Assembly: GCA_035222895.1 (NCBI GenBank)
Contig: JAVYIG010004985.1
Location: forward strand, 83,072-147,071
Length of the DNA: 64,000 nt
Direction: 5' to 3'
Source of the DNA: Strongylocentrotus droebachiensis
Lineage: Eukaryota > Echinodermata > Echinoidea > Camarodonta > Strongylocentrotidae
The stretch's first letter is position 1, and each line of letters begins with the position of its first letter. A program made the position numbers and the translations under genes. This document shows positions 44,714 to 57,469 of this stretch, piece after piece. The notes beneath the pieces were generated by a model. That model saw only the letters and a list, made by a program, of their open reading frames with translations. It searched no databases and had not been told where the DNA came from.

Positions 44714-45340
44714 TAATTTGCTGTGGAGGGAAATAACGGTTGTTGGATTTTTCAACTTTGCAGACAGAATCTGTTCACATTCTGCTTTTCAAAATGTCAA
44801 CAGCTTTCTAAAAAATATACTAAGATTATTTTCTAGAGTTATTATAATCATAATATTATGATATAAATATTATGATAACAATTATTATTATGAGAAGCTA
44901 ATGTGATTTCATCTATAACTTCGGAAACTGAATTTTTTTCTTGTTTTTTTTACATAATTACGTTCGAATTTGATTCAGCATTTACATGAGGAAATACAGC
45001 TAAATATGGATGAAAATAGTTCAAAAACGAAAGAAGTAATCTACACCATTGCAAGCACTACTTGTAAGTGGATTCTCATTTTCTTTTAAAATACTACTCA
45101 ATTTATAACAATACTATATCTATATATACATCGAAAATTGCGTTTATTACTTATCGACATTTTAATATAGTATAATTAGAAATAGGTTTCATTTTCTACG
45201 ACGTTTGTTACATTGTAAATGTCATTTTATATCAAGTATGTAAGACTTCTATTACGGTTTGATTGAGTTTGGAAGTAATATTATTTGAATTGAATTGTTC
45301 AATTGAATTGAAAGCTATACAGAAGAAGAAAAAAGAAAAA

Positions 45341-48242
45341 ATAGAAAGGAAGAAAAAAAAAAGCTATATAAGCGGGGGGGGGGGGGGGGCTCAGATTTGG
45401 TTTAGACGGGGTGTGCGGTTGAAGCGTCTAATCCCATACCCATTTTCAAAGGTAATTTTTGAAGAAAATGGTACTATTAGGGGATTTCTGGCCATTCAAA
45501 ACGCAACCCGGTTTGTGAATTGTGGTCCTTCGTTTATTGCTCAATAACACAGAATTTGGTAATGCGTTCGCTCGAAAAAGAAGGGGGATTACCCGTTTAT
45601 AAATTAGTCAGAAGCGGATCTCAAATTAATGATATTGTTAAATCTGTGCGACCATCGGCGAGGACTTAATTGGACGAAAAAGCCAAAAGAGTTCCTTTTT
45701 TTGGCTGAATTTTGCATCTGGAATTTTCACTATAGCCAGATGATAGATGAGATATTATCCTGAGGAAAATAGTAACCCAAAAAGGCACTTATTTTGCAGC
45801 ACAAAATCATCGACCCGATGTTTAGGTGTCTTTTGGCCCAAAAGTAACCCATTAAAGGTATTACTAAGTTTTGGTATGGGGTCATGAATTTAGTTCAAAT
45901 GAACATTGGAAGCATATGCGATTTTACAATGTTCAATGATCGTTGTCGCAGTTGAAATCGAGTCTAAAGTGATAAAATGGTAAATAATAAACTCTTTATG
46001 TTGTATAGCGCCTTCTAAAGACTGATTACTTTAGCTCTAAAACAATGTTTCTTGACTATGATCGACCGATTTGCTATTCCCGTTTGGAAATTATATATAT
46101 ATGAACTGCATATTCTGAGATTTCCCGGATGGTCGCAGCTACCAAGGAATGGCGTTAGGGGCTATTTGAAATATTCGAAATTTACCGGGAGCACCGGTAA
46201 ATTTTTGATTATTCAATTTCTCGAAAGCAGAAGTGTTTTAGGGGCTAAATTTTCTAGTGCTTATAATACATACATAGGGGCATCCAAATATATCTAAATT
46301 TTAAAGAATTACTAAAATCCCATTTTCAAAATTTCCCAAAACTTTGCATTACCTTTAAGGCGGTACATGGGGGGGGGGGGGGGGGGGGGGTATACTCGCC
46401 TAATACGGTATAAGGCTATAAGGTGTAGACATTTCGATCAAGTTGATTTATTATTATATTTTGTGTATAATGAGTTGCCAACGGCACTTACTATTCTTTA
46501 CATCAAACTTTGCATCTTTGGTTAATTTGTCTACTTCAAAGTAATCATGATAACCCAATTTTGAATTTTGACGAAAACAAAAATCATATAATCTTCCTGA
46601 ATTGCTATTTAAAAAATAAGTGGAAGTGGTTAGAAATGCAACTTATATCTTTTTCTTCCCCGCTCCTGCAACCAGGCGCTGCCGGAATGTCTCTTTGCTC
46701 TTTGCAGTGATATTCCTATTTCGTCACTAGTTTTGTTCGACATGGTAATTTATCAAATGTGTCACTTTTCTGTATTGCTCAATCAAAAGGAAGTTCCGCA
46801 TTGCCTTGAAAATTATTTGTTTCAATGGGCAATTTTCTAACCAGAATGAAACTAAAATACATTGGTAAATTTGAAACAAAAACCACAGCGACCTTGGCCG
46901 AATTTTTAGGAAAATGGATAAGTGCCCCACCCCTTTCCAATGTTGCGCAAAAATCTAGAGATGGCGCTATGAGATAAGGTCCATTTTCGCTGTTACTCCC
47001 TCCATTGTATTCGAGCCATCTTTTTCAATAGAAATTTCACCCTCTTCATGTACAGATCAGCGAATACAAACCTGCAATGGCAAAGTAGTGTTGTAATTTT
47101 CGTACACTGAATTTGTACGCCCAATATGCGAAACGCTGCGAGCAGCGTTGGAAAGTTAATAATTCTGTGAATTTTCGTGATTATTCTATGTGGATGAATT
47201 GCTGACAGTTGGGATTATTGATGCTGGCAAGCTTTGTGAGGTAGGTAAAATGATTTCAATTGAGTTTCCTTTTCGAGAAGAATGAAATACACTGCGCGAA
47301 AGGGAAATAGGCCTGACTTGTTGATGATTAATTATTTTCACTTTTGATATCCTTGTTCACGTTGCTGTGCTGAGCTGTGAATGTTATTGCATGCACTCGC
47401 ATGCACATGTAACGGGCCTGGAATTTGACTAGCCCGGCCCGGCTGACGAGAAACTGAAGTAGACTCTAGATCTCAGTTTTAACAGCAAGAGTTGGGTTTA
47501 GTTGTTTATTTATAGTTGATTTTGTAGGCCATACTCTTGAGTTTTACAAATTGAACGTCCAAACACATGTGGTGACAATTGTGTGGTTTCAAATTTTATT
47601 AATTTCAAATTGTGAACATTATTATTATTATCAACATTCTTAAATATCTTGTCTCTCAACATTTTCGTCTCTCGACCACTGCACTGCAGTGTAGATCTCT
47701 AAATGTCATGAATTGAATGTGAATGATTGTGAGACGTGCTGAGAATGTGCTGAATGAGCTTAAGAGTCGGAGCTACCAAGTATCACGCATTTAATAGGCG
47801 TGACATCACACATTTCAAGGGTCTGAAAATGCTCTTACGCACGACGCGTGCGCTAAATCATGAAAATATCACGCATTGCCGATATTTGAACTTGGTGTCT
47901 CTGAAGAGTGGGTTATGATTGATTGGATATTGCTGATTTGTGTCTTCTGAGGCCTGTCTTAATATTAATCGCAACTAGTCTATCATACTGTGCATAAGAG
48001 ATAGGAGACTGCAATCTTGCGATTTATTGGAGGACTTGCGATTGATTTGGATCAATTGTAACTCTTTGTAAGACAGGGCCCTGGTCTCCTCTCTATTCTG
48101 GGGATTTTGTATGTGATGTGAGTCAGAGAAAGTGTTGCATATTGAGATTTTGTATGATTAAAAAAGCCCTTGTATTAAACGAACTAATGTTATGCTTGTC
48201 GATGATCAATTCTTTATTTTCTGGTGCTAAGTGAACCTTAAT
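45341..48242. other. Intergenic sequence, no supported gene
   Basis: Contains G runs at about 45376-45390 and 46371-46390. Short ORFs (for example 46052 and 46510) show no domain. A CpG-containing patch occurs near 47120-47150. Confidence 0.5.
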
Positions 48243-48625
48243 ACAGATGAAGGTAAAGGTGAGTTCTGGTCATCCCATTGTGTTGTGAAAGAAAAGGTGT
48301 GGAATGGATCAGAAAAAGTTGATATATGATGTACTGTACATGTACATGTAAGCATGTATTGGTGTGTACTGCAAAGTTCTGGAGTCATAAAAATCATAAT
48401 AAATTTGGCCCAGTCTTGGTCAAGTAAACAAGCACTGAACACAGAAAGCTACACAAATGGTGTCGGGGCTACTACTAACCTTGATTTCCTTGTCTTTCTA
48501 TGCTCATTACTCAGTCAGTATACATTTTCTACCAAAATTGTTTGACAAATGACATTTATTTGTAATCTTGAACATTCAGTGTAAGTTTTGTTTGATTCTG
48601 TGAGAATTCATTTTCATTTTTTTTT
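48243..48625 (+). repeat. Dispersed ~380-bp repeat, copy A
   Basis: Shares GTGAAAGAAAAGGTGTGGAA, TTCTGGAGTCAT, TTTCTATGCTCATTACTCAG and TTGTAATCTTGAACATTCAG with 55887-56265. No coding potential is evident. Confidence 0.8.
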
Positions 48626-49886
48626 AACCAGAACCCACTTTTATCTTTAACACGCCAGGCACCTAAAGTGTGATTCAGCTGATTCTGTTTGATAAAAGGA
48701 AAGACCTACATGTACATGTAACAATTCCGATGCTAGAGAAGAAATGTATCGGGCGTTAAAATATGCCTTTCCTTTGCCTTTATTTAACAGAATCTGCAGA
48801 ATCGCATTACAAAAAATTTACATGTACAGTGTAGGCGCCTGGGCCAAAAGTGTAATAGTGGTGGCCTCGCGCCCCCCCCCCCCCCCATGTACTGCAGAGT
48901 TGCATGTTCGATATGTGGGACTCTCCCATTTTGGAGATTTAGCTTTTAATACAAAATCAACAACAGAGCTATTTACCCCCAGCCTAATTGTGCCTTTTTG
49001 GACTGTGGTTTTGTGTGTGGATACACTGGATAGTAATACAAAAGTAGATGGTCAAAAGTGATAATTTTTCACGAGGAATCTGCATTGATATAATTCACGT
49101 TCTGACAATAGAGACGATCTCCAAAGTAGGAAAAAATCTTCGAAATAAGCCTTTTCGTAATTACCATTTGCGCATGCGCGAGAATCACGGCCAGTATTTC
49201 CGGGTCAGGTCATTTCTGATAGAAAATGCGAAATTCGGGCTGACGATCTTTGTGTGTACAGCTCCTGCATTGCCTACGACCTTAGCGGAAAACCGACCCA
49301 TACTTTTGCTCCTTTAGCAAAGTTTAGGTCACGCATCGCCGCTAGGATCTTGGAAACATATTATTGAAAGGTAAATTTTAACATTATTGTCTCATAAAAT
49401 AACAATTAATATCCAACTGAGTGTTTTAGAAGGTATTTGTGTGTGGGTGTTCTGACACGTCTCGCTCGTTTCTGCTTCACTATCCTATCGTCCGCTATGA
49501 ATTTGGTGGATGGTTTACCGAAATAAAAACAATTAAGTCGTCCAAGATATCGACGAAGGCGTGAATATTTGGTTAGAATGAACAATTTAGTGACATAAGA
49601 GATGGAAATTTATAACATATGCAATAATTTACCGACCTGCACTCGGGTTTAAAATCTGATTTCAAATTTTGGTCCCATATATTCAATTTGATGTTTGTTG
49701 AACCAACATAATGTTTATAAATTATAAATGGGCCCCTCTTTCTGCTGCTTTGTAGGTACCGTCTAGGCCTAGTGCCCAGTCACTGCCCACTTAATGTTTA
49801 GGTGTACTAGAAATTCACTATTGTTTCTCCCTTTACATTACAGGCTACTACTAGTGGGCTAAAGGCACCAGGCAGTGTACTTCATC

Positions 49887-51539
49887 ATGAATTGCAACTT
49901 AGTTGGTTGCTCTAATAGTACGTATCGATTGGAAAAATGGTACACTCAGCTATGTGATGTCCATGGACTTCAATTTGGAAGTTGTGTGTGCAAACCACCA
50001 TTTACACTCTTCCCCTTTCCAACTGAGAGAAAAGACCCAGAGGCCCGCAAGCGGTGGGCTAGGCTAGTCAACAGGAAAACACAAACAGGTGCTAACTGGC
50101 AACCAAACCATAGGTCAAGGATTTGTTCCTTACATTTCAAAGATGGAGAACCAACAGTTGCATGGCCTGACCCAACAGTAGACTTAGGCTATGGCCATGT
50201 GCCATCCAAATCACGAAGAGATCCACCGAAAGAAAGATTGCCATATTCTGAGGTCCGCAAGCAACGCAAACGAAAACGTAAAGCTGCTAGTACCATATCA
50301 AGCCTGGAAGAAGCTGAACATATACTACTTGAGGACGAGGAAGGATCAGAGATGGTCAGAGAGGAAGGAATAATTGAAGAAAATGACAAAGATTGCGAAC
50401 CAGTAGTTAATAAAGGAACATTTCTTGCAGATCATGACTACACGTCAAACACATCATCAATAACAGAGAGTTGCGAAGGATGTCGTGATGCAAAAATACA
50501 AATCGCAGAAATGAAAGCTCATGTGAATAATGTAAATAAAAAATTGAGGAAGCAGACAATGAAGTCAAAATGTAGTGTGTCATATAATGTCACTAATGTT
50601 GTACTGAAATCGGACAAGACAGTTAAAGAGTACACAGGAGTTGAAAGCAAGGAGAAACTAGAGTGTCTTCATAGATACCTTGATCCAAGGGTTAAAAAAA
50701 TGAGGTACTGGACAGGGTCAAAAAAAGAAAGCTCTCCCAGAGCATCTCCAAGGGCTAAACTTGAAAGGACCCCACAAAAACCGGGACCACAAAGATCACT
50801 TAGTACACTGCAAGAATTTGTACTAGTACTCATGAAATTACGGTTGGCCTTAAATATCACTTTCTTGGGAAGCTTATTTGGGATCACACAGAGTACAGTG
50901 TCTCAGATTTTTAACACTTGGATCAAGTTTTTGGCAAGTGAACTACGTCCACTGATTTTCTGGCCTGATCAATCGTCAACATTCTTGTTAATGCCCAAGT
51001 CCTTGAAAGAGAAGTACAAACGTCTTAGGTGTACAATAGATTGCACAGAGATCTTTATTGAACGTCCAAGGAACTTGGCTAGTCAGGCTTGTACTTGGTC
51101 AGATTATAAAAAACATAATACTGCCAAGTTTCTGATTGCAATTGCACCAAATGGCATGATAACTTTTCTATCTAAGGCATGGGGAGGAAGGGCAACAGAT
51201 GTGCACATTACAAGAGAGTCTGGCTTTTATAACTTGATTGATGCAGGGGATATTGTCCTTGCTGATAGAGGGTTTGTTATAAAAGAAGACCTTCTGCTTC
51301 GAGGGGCAAGACTTGAAATCCCCCCTCCAAGTAAAGGCAAAGAGCAGCAGACCCCCGATAATGTGGCAAAGACAAAGAAGATCGCCAATGCAAGGATACA
51401 TGTTGAGCGTGCGATTGGGAGGATGAAATGGTTTGCTATTTTACAGGAAACTGTGCCTATTACACTTGTGCCTTTGATCGATGATATTGTCATTGTTTGT
51501 GCTGCTCTTGTCAACCTGCGCAAGCCACTGGTCAAGTGA
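49887..51539 (+). CDS. THAP-domain DDE transposase (ISL2EU)
   Basis: About 550 residues from the ATG at 49887; an upstream in-frame GTG at 49875 is unlikely to be used. The N-terminus is a THAP C2CH finger: CNLVGC, a conserved Trp in KRWARLVNR, then RICSLHF. A basic linker (KQRKRKRK) and an acidic stretch follow. Residues ~310-355 resemble the HTH_Tnp_4 module (ITFLGSLFGITQSTVSQIFNTW). The catalytic core shows Asp in RCTIDCTEIFIERP, Asp in GDIVLADRGF and Glu in NARIHVERAIGRMKWF, matching a DDE_Tnp_4-type triad. It would bind the element ends through THAP and cut them. The gene is a single uninterrupted exon. THAP-DDE fusions also occur among host genes derived from transposons, but the flanking TIRs show this copy belongs to an element. 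Confidence 0.93.
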   Translation: MNCNLVGCSNSTYRLEKWYTQLCDVHGLQFGSCVCKPPFTLFPFPTERKDPEARKRWARLVNRKTQTGANWQPNHRSRICSLHFKDGEPTVAWPDPTVDLGYGHVPSKSRRDPPKERLPYSEVRKQRKRKRKAASTISSLEEAEHILLEDEEGSEMVREEGIIEENDKDCEPVVNKGTFLADHDYTSNTSSITESCEGCRDAKIQIAEMKAHVNNVNKKLRKQTMKSKCSVSYNVTNVVLKSDKTVKEYTGVESKEKLECLHRYLDPRVKKMRYWTGSKKESSPRASPRAKLERTPQKPGPQRSLSTLQEFVLVLMKLRLALNITFLGSLFGITQSTVSQIFNTWIKFLASELRPLIFWPDQSSTFLLMPKSLKEKYKRLRCTIDCTEIFIERPRNLASQACTWSDYKKHNTAKFLIAIAPNGMITFLSKAWGGRATDVHITRESGFYNLIDAGDIVLADRGFVIKEDLLLRGARLEIPPPSKGKEQQTPDNVAKTKKIANARIHVERAIGRMKWFAILQETVPITLVPLIDDIVIVCAALVNLRKPLVK

Positions 51540-53125
51540 ATTTGATATGTTAAGATGCTTTTTTTTTAAATGCATTGTGGGCCACATGTACCATATTTTG
51601 TGTAACATTCCCTCCATATACAACTCTTATCACCATCACAAACACAAACCATCATCACGTAGAGATTAGCAAGCCACAAGATATATTATGTTTGAGTTAA
51701 AGTACATGTAAACATTTGACATGTACATGCAATTTATTTATATTTTTCCAGCTGAATCAAGAAAAGCTATTAACATGTAGAAATACAATGTGTGAGTTAC
51801 TGAGCGACAAGTCAGTCATAATTATGGATGTGATGTAATTCATACCGAGTCTTCCCTATGTATCTTACAAATGATAAACAAACAATGGTTGTACATGTGA
51901 TTTAGTAAATATACACGTACCAAACTACCAATGCAGAATAATTTTAAATAATTTTGAAGAAATGCACTGTTTTTTTAGTTTATTTATACATGTATCATGT
52001 ACCTCAGTGAAAAATTGCAATGGTGCAGAGTTCGATTTAGCTGTGGTAAGATACAAATTAAATGCTCTGGAAAAGAACCATCACTCTGAGAAATTTTGAG
52101 TCACAATAAAAAAATCCTAAAAAGATATAAATGTTAATATCTGAAGCAATATACAGTGGTTTACATTGAAGTCAGGTAAGGTACAGTGTACATGTATGGA
52201 GTGATTCTTTGTTGTAAAAACAGAAGTATACAAAGTTTACAAACATAATTCGACATGTAATTTTGTTGACTGGAATACTAGCACATGTAAATGTACTTGT
52301 AATAATAAAAGCAGCAGATGAAATGATACATGATGTTCTATGTAATTATGTTTATTTGTGTCTTTATAAATCTATTAAAAAACATGCAGTTTATTTTATG
52401 AATACAATGTACATTCCCAGATAATCCAACTGAAAATGCCACAACAAAATTCATTTATACAAATCTGAAGGAAAAATATGATTTGAATCTTTTATAACTG
52501 TTTCTACAAATGAGCTAATACTCAAAATTACCTTAAAATATTTACTTCAGAAATAATTGTTGTTCATAACTCTGTATATGTTGTGGAAAATATTGTACAT
52601 GTACTTCAAAATGATTTATTTTTAAAAGCTGCAACCATCCTTACGAACTGCATTAAACTTAATATGAATGGAAGAAAATATGCACTACAACAGTACAAAT
52701 ACAGGTGTGAATTCTTTTTCCTGAAAAAAAATGACTGTTTGTTCTTTAATATGAAATATCTTGCCCCAAAAATGATACAGCAGGAATTAAGCTTGCGTAT
52801 CTATCTGAAATAGTTTTGAACATCAAGTACATTTTATTTTTATACATGCATTTATTTGGTTGGAAAGTAGATTTCTATTACTTGCATATACGGAAGACAA
52901 AAATCTTTGACTTAAACAAAAGATAATTTTTTTCCAAACTGAGCTGGGTCAAAAAAAATTGTTATTACATGTAAATGAGCTCAAGTTGGAGCTGAGTTAA
53001 TGGCGTACTCGGAGGAATTATTTCTCCTACTCACTGAAAAAAAACGGATGTACATGTAAAATCAAACTTAATCAAAAACAGGTAGTGTTCAATGGACAAT
53101 GTCAATCATGTACCATGTTATAACG
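51540..53125. other. Non-coding spacer inside the ISL2EU element
   Basis: AT-rich sequence between the two convergent stop codons. Short ORFs here have no recognisable domain. AATAAA-like words occur on both strands. I see no further gene. Confidence 0.6.
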
Positions 53126-55589
53126 TCATTTAAGCGAATTCACTAGTGCTGGGGCAATTTCTCTCCGGAACAATTGTTCACTATGAAGAAGTAGTTCATT
53201 CCATCTCTCAGTATCAAACCGCACTCTAATAGAAACGTGTCCATGCCGTGTATATACGAAAAAATCACACCATGTCCGCTTCATCACTCCCATCTGGAAC
53301 TGTACTTGTGAATAGTACTGGTGAGACTTCTTTACACACACAGTAGTACCATCTTCCTTTATATCAAGGAACCCTACATTCTCGTGAGTGGGAGCGGTAT
53401 GTGAAATGCTGAAGGGACACTTTATCTCCAGCACTCCTTTCCCACAGCATTCACACTCAACCAGTCCATCTGGACTTGCCCCCACATACATGTGTTCATG
53501 GTGAACGAATAAGCCACCTTCTGTCACGACAAGTTTCCTGTGGGTAGACCGCTGAGCCTTGAAATACGCTGTTCTGGCCTCTCCCTCCATTTCCCTTCCG
53601 TACTTCAAGGCAGGGAGACCCGATGGCACTGAAGTTTGTCCTAATATTCTTTGCACAAGGTTGGACGCGTTGGTTACTGCTTCACATTCAGTTGCTGCTG
53701 CAGCTATCTTCCTTCCTCGGGTGAGGACAGCATGGGCGTTCGACCCAGTGACTCTCCCATGCCGATACAAATGCCAGTTCTTGTTGTCGGCCTGACCGCG
53801 GGTCATCTGCTCGATGAGGCTTGTCATTGCCGGAGTGTAGATGGGCAGCTCCCGCAGAAACCCCTCCGGAGACGAGAACTTGGAGGCTAAAGACGGAAGA
53901 GGAGGGGGTATGTCCACAGAAACTACCTCTTCCTCTGCTGCTACCTCTGGAACAGGTGGCTGATCCACATCAACGTTCATGTACTGGAAGCAGCAGGCAT
54001 CTGGAAACGTTGCGTCGAACGCTGCCGAAAGTGCTGGAAGAGAAGACTTTGCAGCCATCGACCTGGAGCTCAATGGCGAGAACAAACGTCGCGTGCTGGT
54101 GATAGTCCCTTCCGCTGCCTGCACAGATGTAGCTTGGGTAAAAAGAAGAAAGAATTTAATTGAGATGTGTGAAATGTACATGTAAGATAAAAACTGGCTA
54201 AATTTCAGTAGCCTCCTTTTGGGAGCATTCTAGGCAGACTCAAACAAAATACTGGTAAGCCTCATGTTCTTGTATTCTTGTTGAAAATTTTATTTTGACC
54301 TTACAAAAAAAAAATGATGTTAAATCCTTTTCATTAATAAATAATTTAATCAAATGTTTAACTTTGTTTAAAAATTATTAAATGTGTCTACAATGATTCC
54401 AGTTAAATATCACTTGCCAACAGGAAGCAAGGATAATAAAATTACATATAAAATAATAAAATTACATGTATAAATGTATACCTTGTCGAGAAAACTGGGG
54501 CTTACTCCAGTTCATGTCCGCTATCCGCTGTGGTTCAACTGACCGATTCCCGGCAAATGCAGACCATCCACACTCGCGTGAAGTACATGCCGGGTTGGTC
54601 AGCCCGTGGCGCCACCCAAAGTCAACCTTGAAGAGAAGAGCAGCTACGTGATTGCAGGTTGAGCTATATCTGTAATCAAGGTAACATAAAGCAATGAAAG
54701 TGTAATTAATAAATTAATTATGTCAACATGTTACATGTAATTTCTTACTGGGAATAGACTGCCATTTATTATTATAACACCTTTTAAATTACGCGGGGGA
54801 AATGAGCAGATGTGTGATACAATTTAAATTCAAATGTTTAAAAACTCAGTAACCAAGGTTTTGCATGGAATATGGTAGGCCCTACATGTAATGTAATGTA
54901 AATAATGTGATTCATATCATCAATGCCATCGACCTGACGGTGTCCTGTACTGCAACTGAAGAAGAAGAAGACTTGTTTTTTAACGTAAATTTAACTCACC
55001 CAGCAAAACAAGTGCAAAAAGCGCTTTGTACTGCTCCACTCTCTTTCTCAACAGCCACCCACAAGCTCCACGGGATGTCACGAACACGCTGTGATGGCGT
55101 GCATTTTGTTCGAAGAAAGCAAAATTTGCTGTCGGGGGTAATCGGATGATACTGAATCTCTTTCATCCATCCGGAGGCAAAATAACTGTAGGCCTTCTGG
55201 TCCTTGTAGTCGGCCATCAATCTTTTCCGGAGTGGAATGTCGTCAATGTTCTGTAGATATTGGCCAATTTCAAATGCCATGGTTGGTGGCCACTTGGTTA
55301 TTGAAAGCGATTCACCCTTCCAGTCTTGAAGTTCTTCAGGATCAGGCAAATTTCCTACTGAAGTCTTTAGGAGGTCTGCATAGTGTTCTTTCTTTTGGAG
55401 ATCTGCCGCTGCTGCTGAGGTGCCTGGCGCCGAAAGCTCCGGCATCCTCTTCGCAGCAAACACAAGCGCTACGAGCTCTTCCTTCCGTCCACTCAATTTC
55501 AAGTTCCTTTTCCGAAGAAAGTCTTTCAGTGCCACCACCGTCCACAACTTGATGTCGTCGATTGACACTTCTCCGTCCTCTTCTTCCAT
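53126..55589 (-). CDS. SAP-SWIM-YqaJ nuclease of the ISL2EU element, three exons
   Basis: Exons are 55589-55000, 54669-54482 and 54132-53126; junctions are GT-AG and in phase, giving 594 residues. Residues ~10-45 form a SAP DNA-binding motif (LWTVVALKDFLRKRNLKLSGRKEELVALV, quoted in part). A SWIM zinc finger (C-x-C-x7-C-x-H) is split between exons 1 and 2: CTCFAG then STCNHVAALLFK. The C-terminal half is a YqaJ-type PD-(D/E)XK nuclease: RHGRVTGSNAHAVL, a GREMEGEARTAY helix, GASPDGLVEC with the metal-binding Asp, VLEIKCPFS with the E-x-K pair, and SHQYYSQVQFQMG. YqaJ proteins resemble phage lambda exonuclease, so an end-processing role in transposition is plausible but inferred. The gene faces the transposase. 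All key residues are present. Confidence 0.87.
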
Positions 55590-55886
55590 TATTCAATAAA
55601 CTATGGTTAAAAAAGACTCGAAACACTGTAAAAACACGACGAAACTATGAGATACACGCTGACAATCGAAAGGTAAATAACGCTATATCGCACGTACGTG
55701 TATGTATCATGCACGCACAGCGCTAGCGATGAGCGTCAATTCACCGATTTTTAGCGTAAATGACCCCGCGACCTGTGACGTCACGCGAGCCCATTGTGTA
55801 ATTACGAAAAGGCTTATTGGCTGTGCGTCTCTCCTGGCTATACATTGTAGGACCACAGCGGTTTGCTTCCCATGCCCTGGGTGTGA

Positions 55887-56265
55887 GTTTAAAGATAAAC
55901 TTTAGTACTGGTAATGCGATTGCATTGTGAAAGAAAAGGTGTGGAAAGGATCAGAAACAGTTGATCATGTAGCATGTAAGTATTGGTGTGCACTGCAAGG
56001 TTCTGGAGTCATCAAAATCATAATAAATTTGACCGAGTCTTGGTAAAGTAACAAGCACATACAGGTGTACACAGAAAGCTATGTATGGGACAACACGAAT
56101 GGTGTCGGGGTTGGTACTACCTTGATTCCTTGTCTTTCTATGCTCATTACTCAGCCAGTATACATTTTCTTCCAAAATTGTTTGGCACATGTCATTTATT
56201 TGTAATCTTGAACATTCAGTGTAAGTTTCGTTTGATTCTGTGAGAAATAATTTTCTTTTTTTTAC
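55887..56265 (+). repeat. Dispersed ~380-bp repeat, copy B
   Basis: Matches 48243-48625 throughout. It starts about 70 bp beyond the right end of the ISL2EU element. Confidence 0.8.
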
Positions 56266-56499
56266 CACTACTGGAGGTTAGCTTTAACAGTTCCCCATTG
56301 AGCTACACCACATGCGCAAAATCCATTCATGAGGCAGCTTACATTCATATTAGCAAGTAGCAACAGCTCATCGCATGTGCATAAATCTCTTCTCGCACCT
56401 TGCACACACTCGCACTTGGAAAAACTAACATCAACCGAAAGATGTCAAGAATCCATCACAATATTTCACAAATTATACAAAATCAGTCAAAATTACCAT

Positions 56500-56700
56500 T
56501 TAAAGATGAAGTTGAGTTCTGGTAAAGCGATTGCATTGTGAAAGAAACGTTGTGGAATCAACCAAAAAGGTTGATCATCTAGCATATAAGAATTTGTGTG
56601 TATTGCAAGATTCCTGAATCATCAAAACGATAAGAAATTTGGCCAAGTCTTGGTAAAGTTACAATCACTGTACACAGAATGATGTAGAACTACACAAACA
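56500..56700 (+). repeat. Dispersed repeat, partial copy C
   Basis: Carries GATTGCATTGTGAAAGAAA, GTTGATCATCTAGCAT and CCAAGTCTTGGTAAAGTTAC in the order seen in copy B, then diverges. Confidence 0.7.
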
Positions 56701-57469
56701 TGTGGCGTAAAAATCCGTCCCTGTATTTTTACGATGTTACATGACATATTTAGAATATGAAGGCATTTGAAGAGCCATGCTTTTCAGGGAACATGTCTTA
56801 TCTTGCATTAGAAGAATGGTAACGCTCACAAATTATTGTTCACCTCTTCCTAGAACTCAACCTTCTCTTTAAGACTACATTTTTTATATGCTAGGGCTGC
56901 TAAAACTTGAATTAACAGCATAGAATAGTCTGGAAAAATGATAGGCTTTCGTAAACCATGCTCGAACGATCTTGGTATCAAAGCAAGGGGAATGAGGTAA
57001 ATACGGCCATGATGTCATGAACTGCATTGTGGGACGGGATTTCAGTGAATTGGGTAAAAAGAACTTCATGATGATCCGATAACATAATGTTATCATATCA
57101 TACCGATAGCGAATCTTCGTCGGCTGCTATGGTACCATCGGACAGATGTGCGCATGCGTCGCTGAATGAGACATGACGTGGCGGGATCGGAATTATGGCT
57201 ACATGTATGCAAACAAACAAACCGTAGTGAGGACAGTACAATCTCACCTTTCTAAACATCTGTAGAAGTATATGTAAGGGGTTCTGTTTGTACATATATC
57301 ATCAAATGTTGCCATGGTCAGATGATAGTAATAATAAAAATAACAATAGTAATGTAGTGCAGCTACAATGTACTATATGACTACTCTATTGCACTTGATA
57401 CAATGTATCATATTATTACCATGGCTGTAACTGAGACACAATGATAAGGCGCTAAAACATTCAAGGAAT

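Larger units (their letters stand above)
37380..45340 (+). repeat. Segmental duplication, copy 2, expanded by insertions
   Basis: This copy matches 34500-37110 but has gained a SINE (37531-37897), the TTAGGG array, and about 6 kb of nested elements between 38677 and 44713. The left part is 37380-38676 and the right part resumes near 44714 with AATTTGCTG. Confidence 0.82.
49147..55815. mobile_element. ISL2EU-type DNA transposon, apparently complete
   Basis: The ends are perfect 18-bp inverted repeats AAGCCTTTTCGTAATTAC (49147-49164; reversed 55798-55815). Both flanks carry AT (49145-49146 and 55816-55817), fitting a 2-bp AT target duplication. The 6.67-kb interior holds a THAP-DDE transposase on the plus strand and a three-exon SAP-SWIM-YqaJ nuclease gene on the minus strand. 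A transposase with a THAP finger plus a YqaJ nuclease is, from memory, the ISL2EU (IS4EU) plan. Both genes are open. The ~1.6 kb between the convergent stops is AT-rich and empty of supported genes. Confidence 0.9.
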
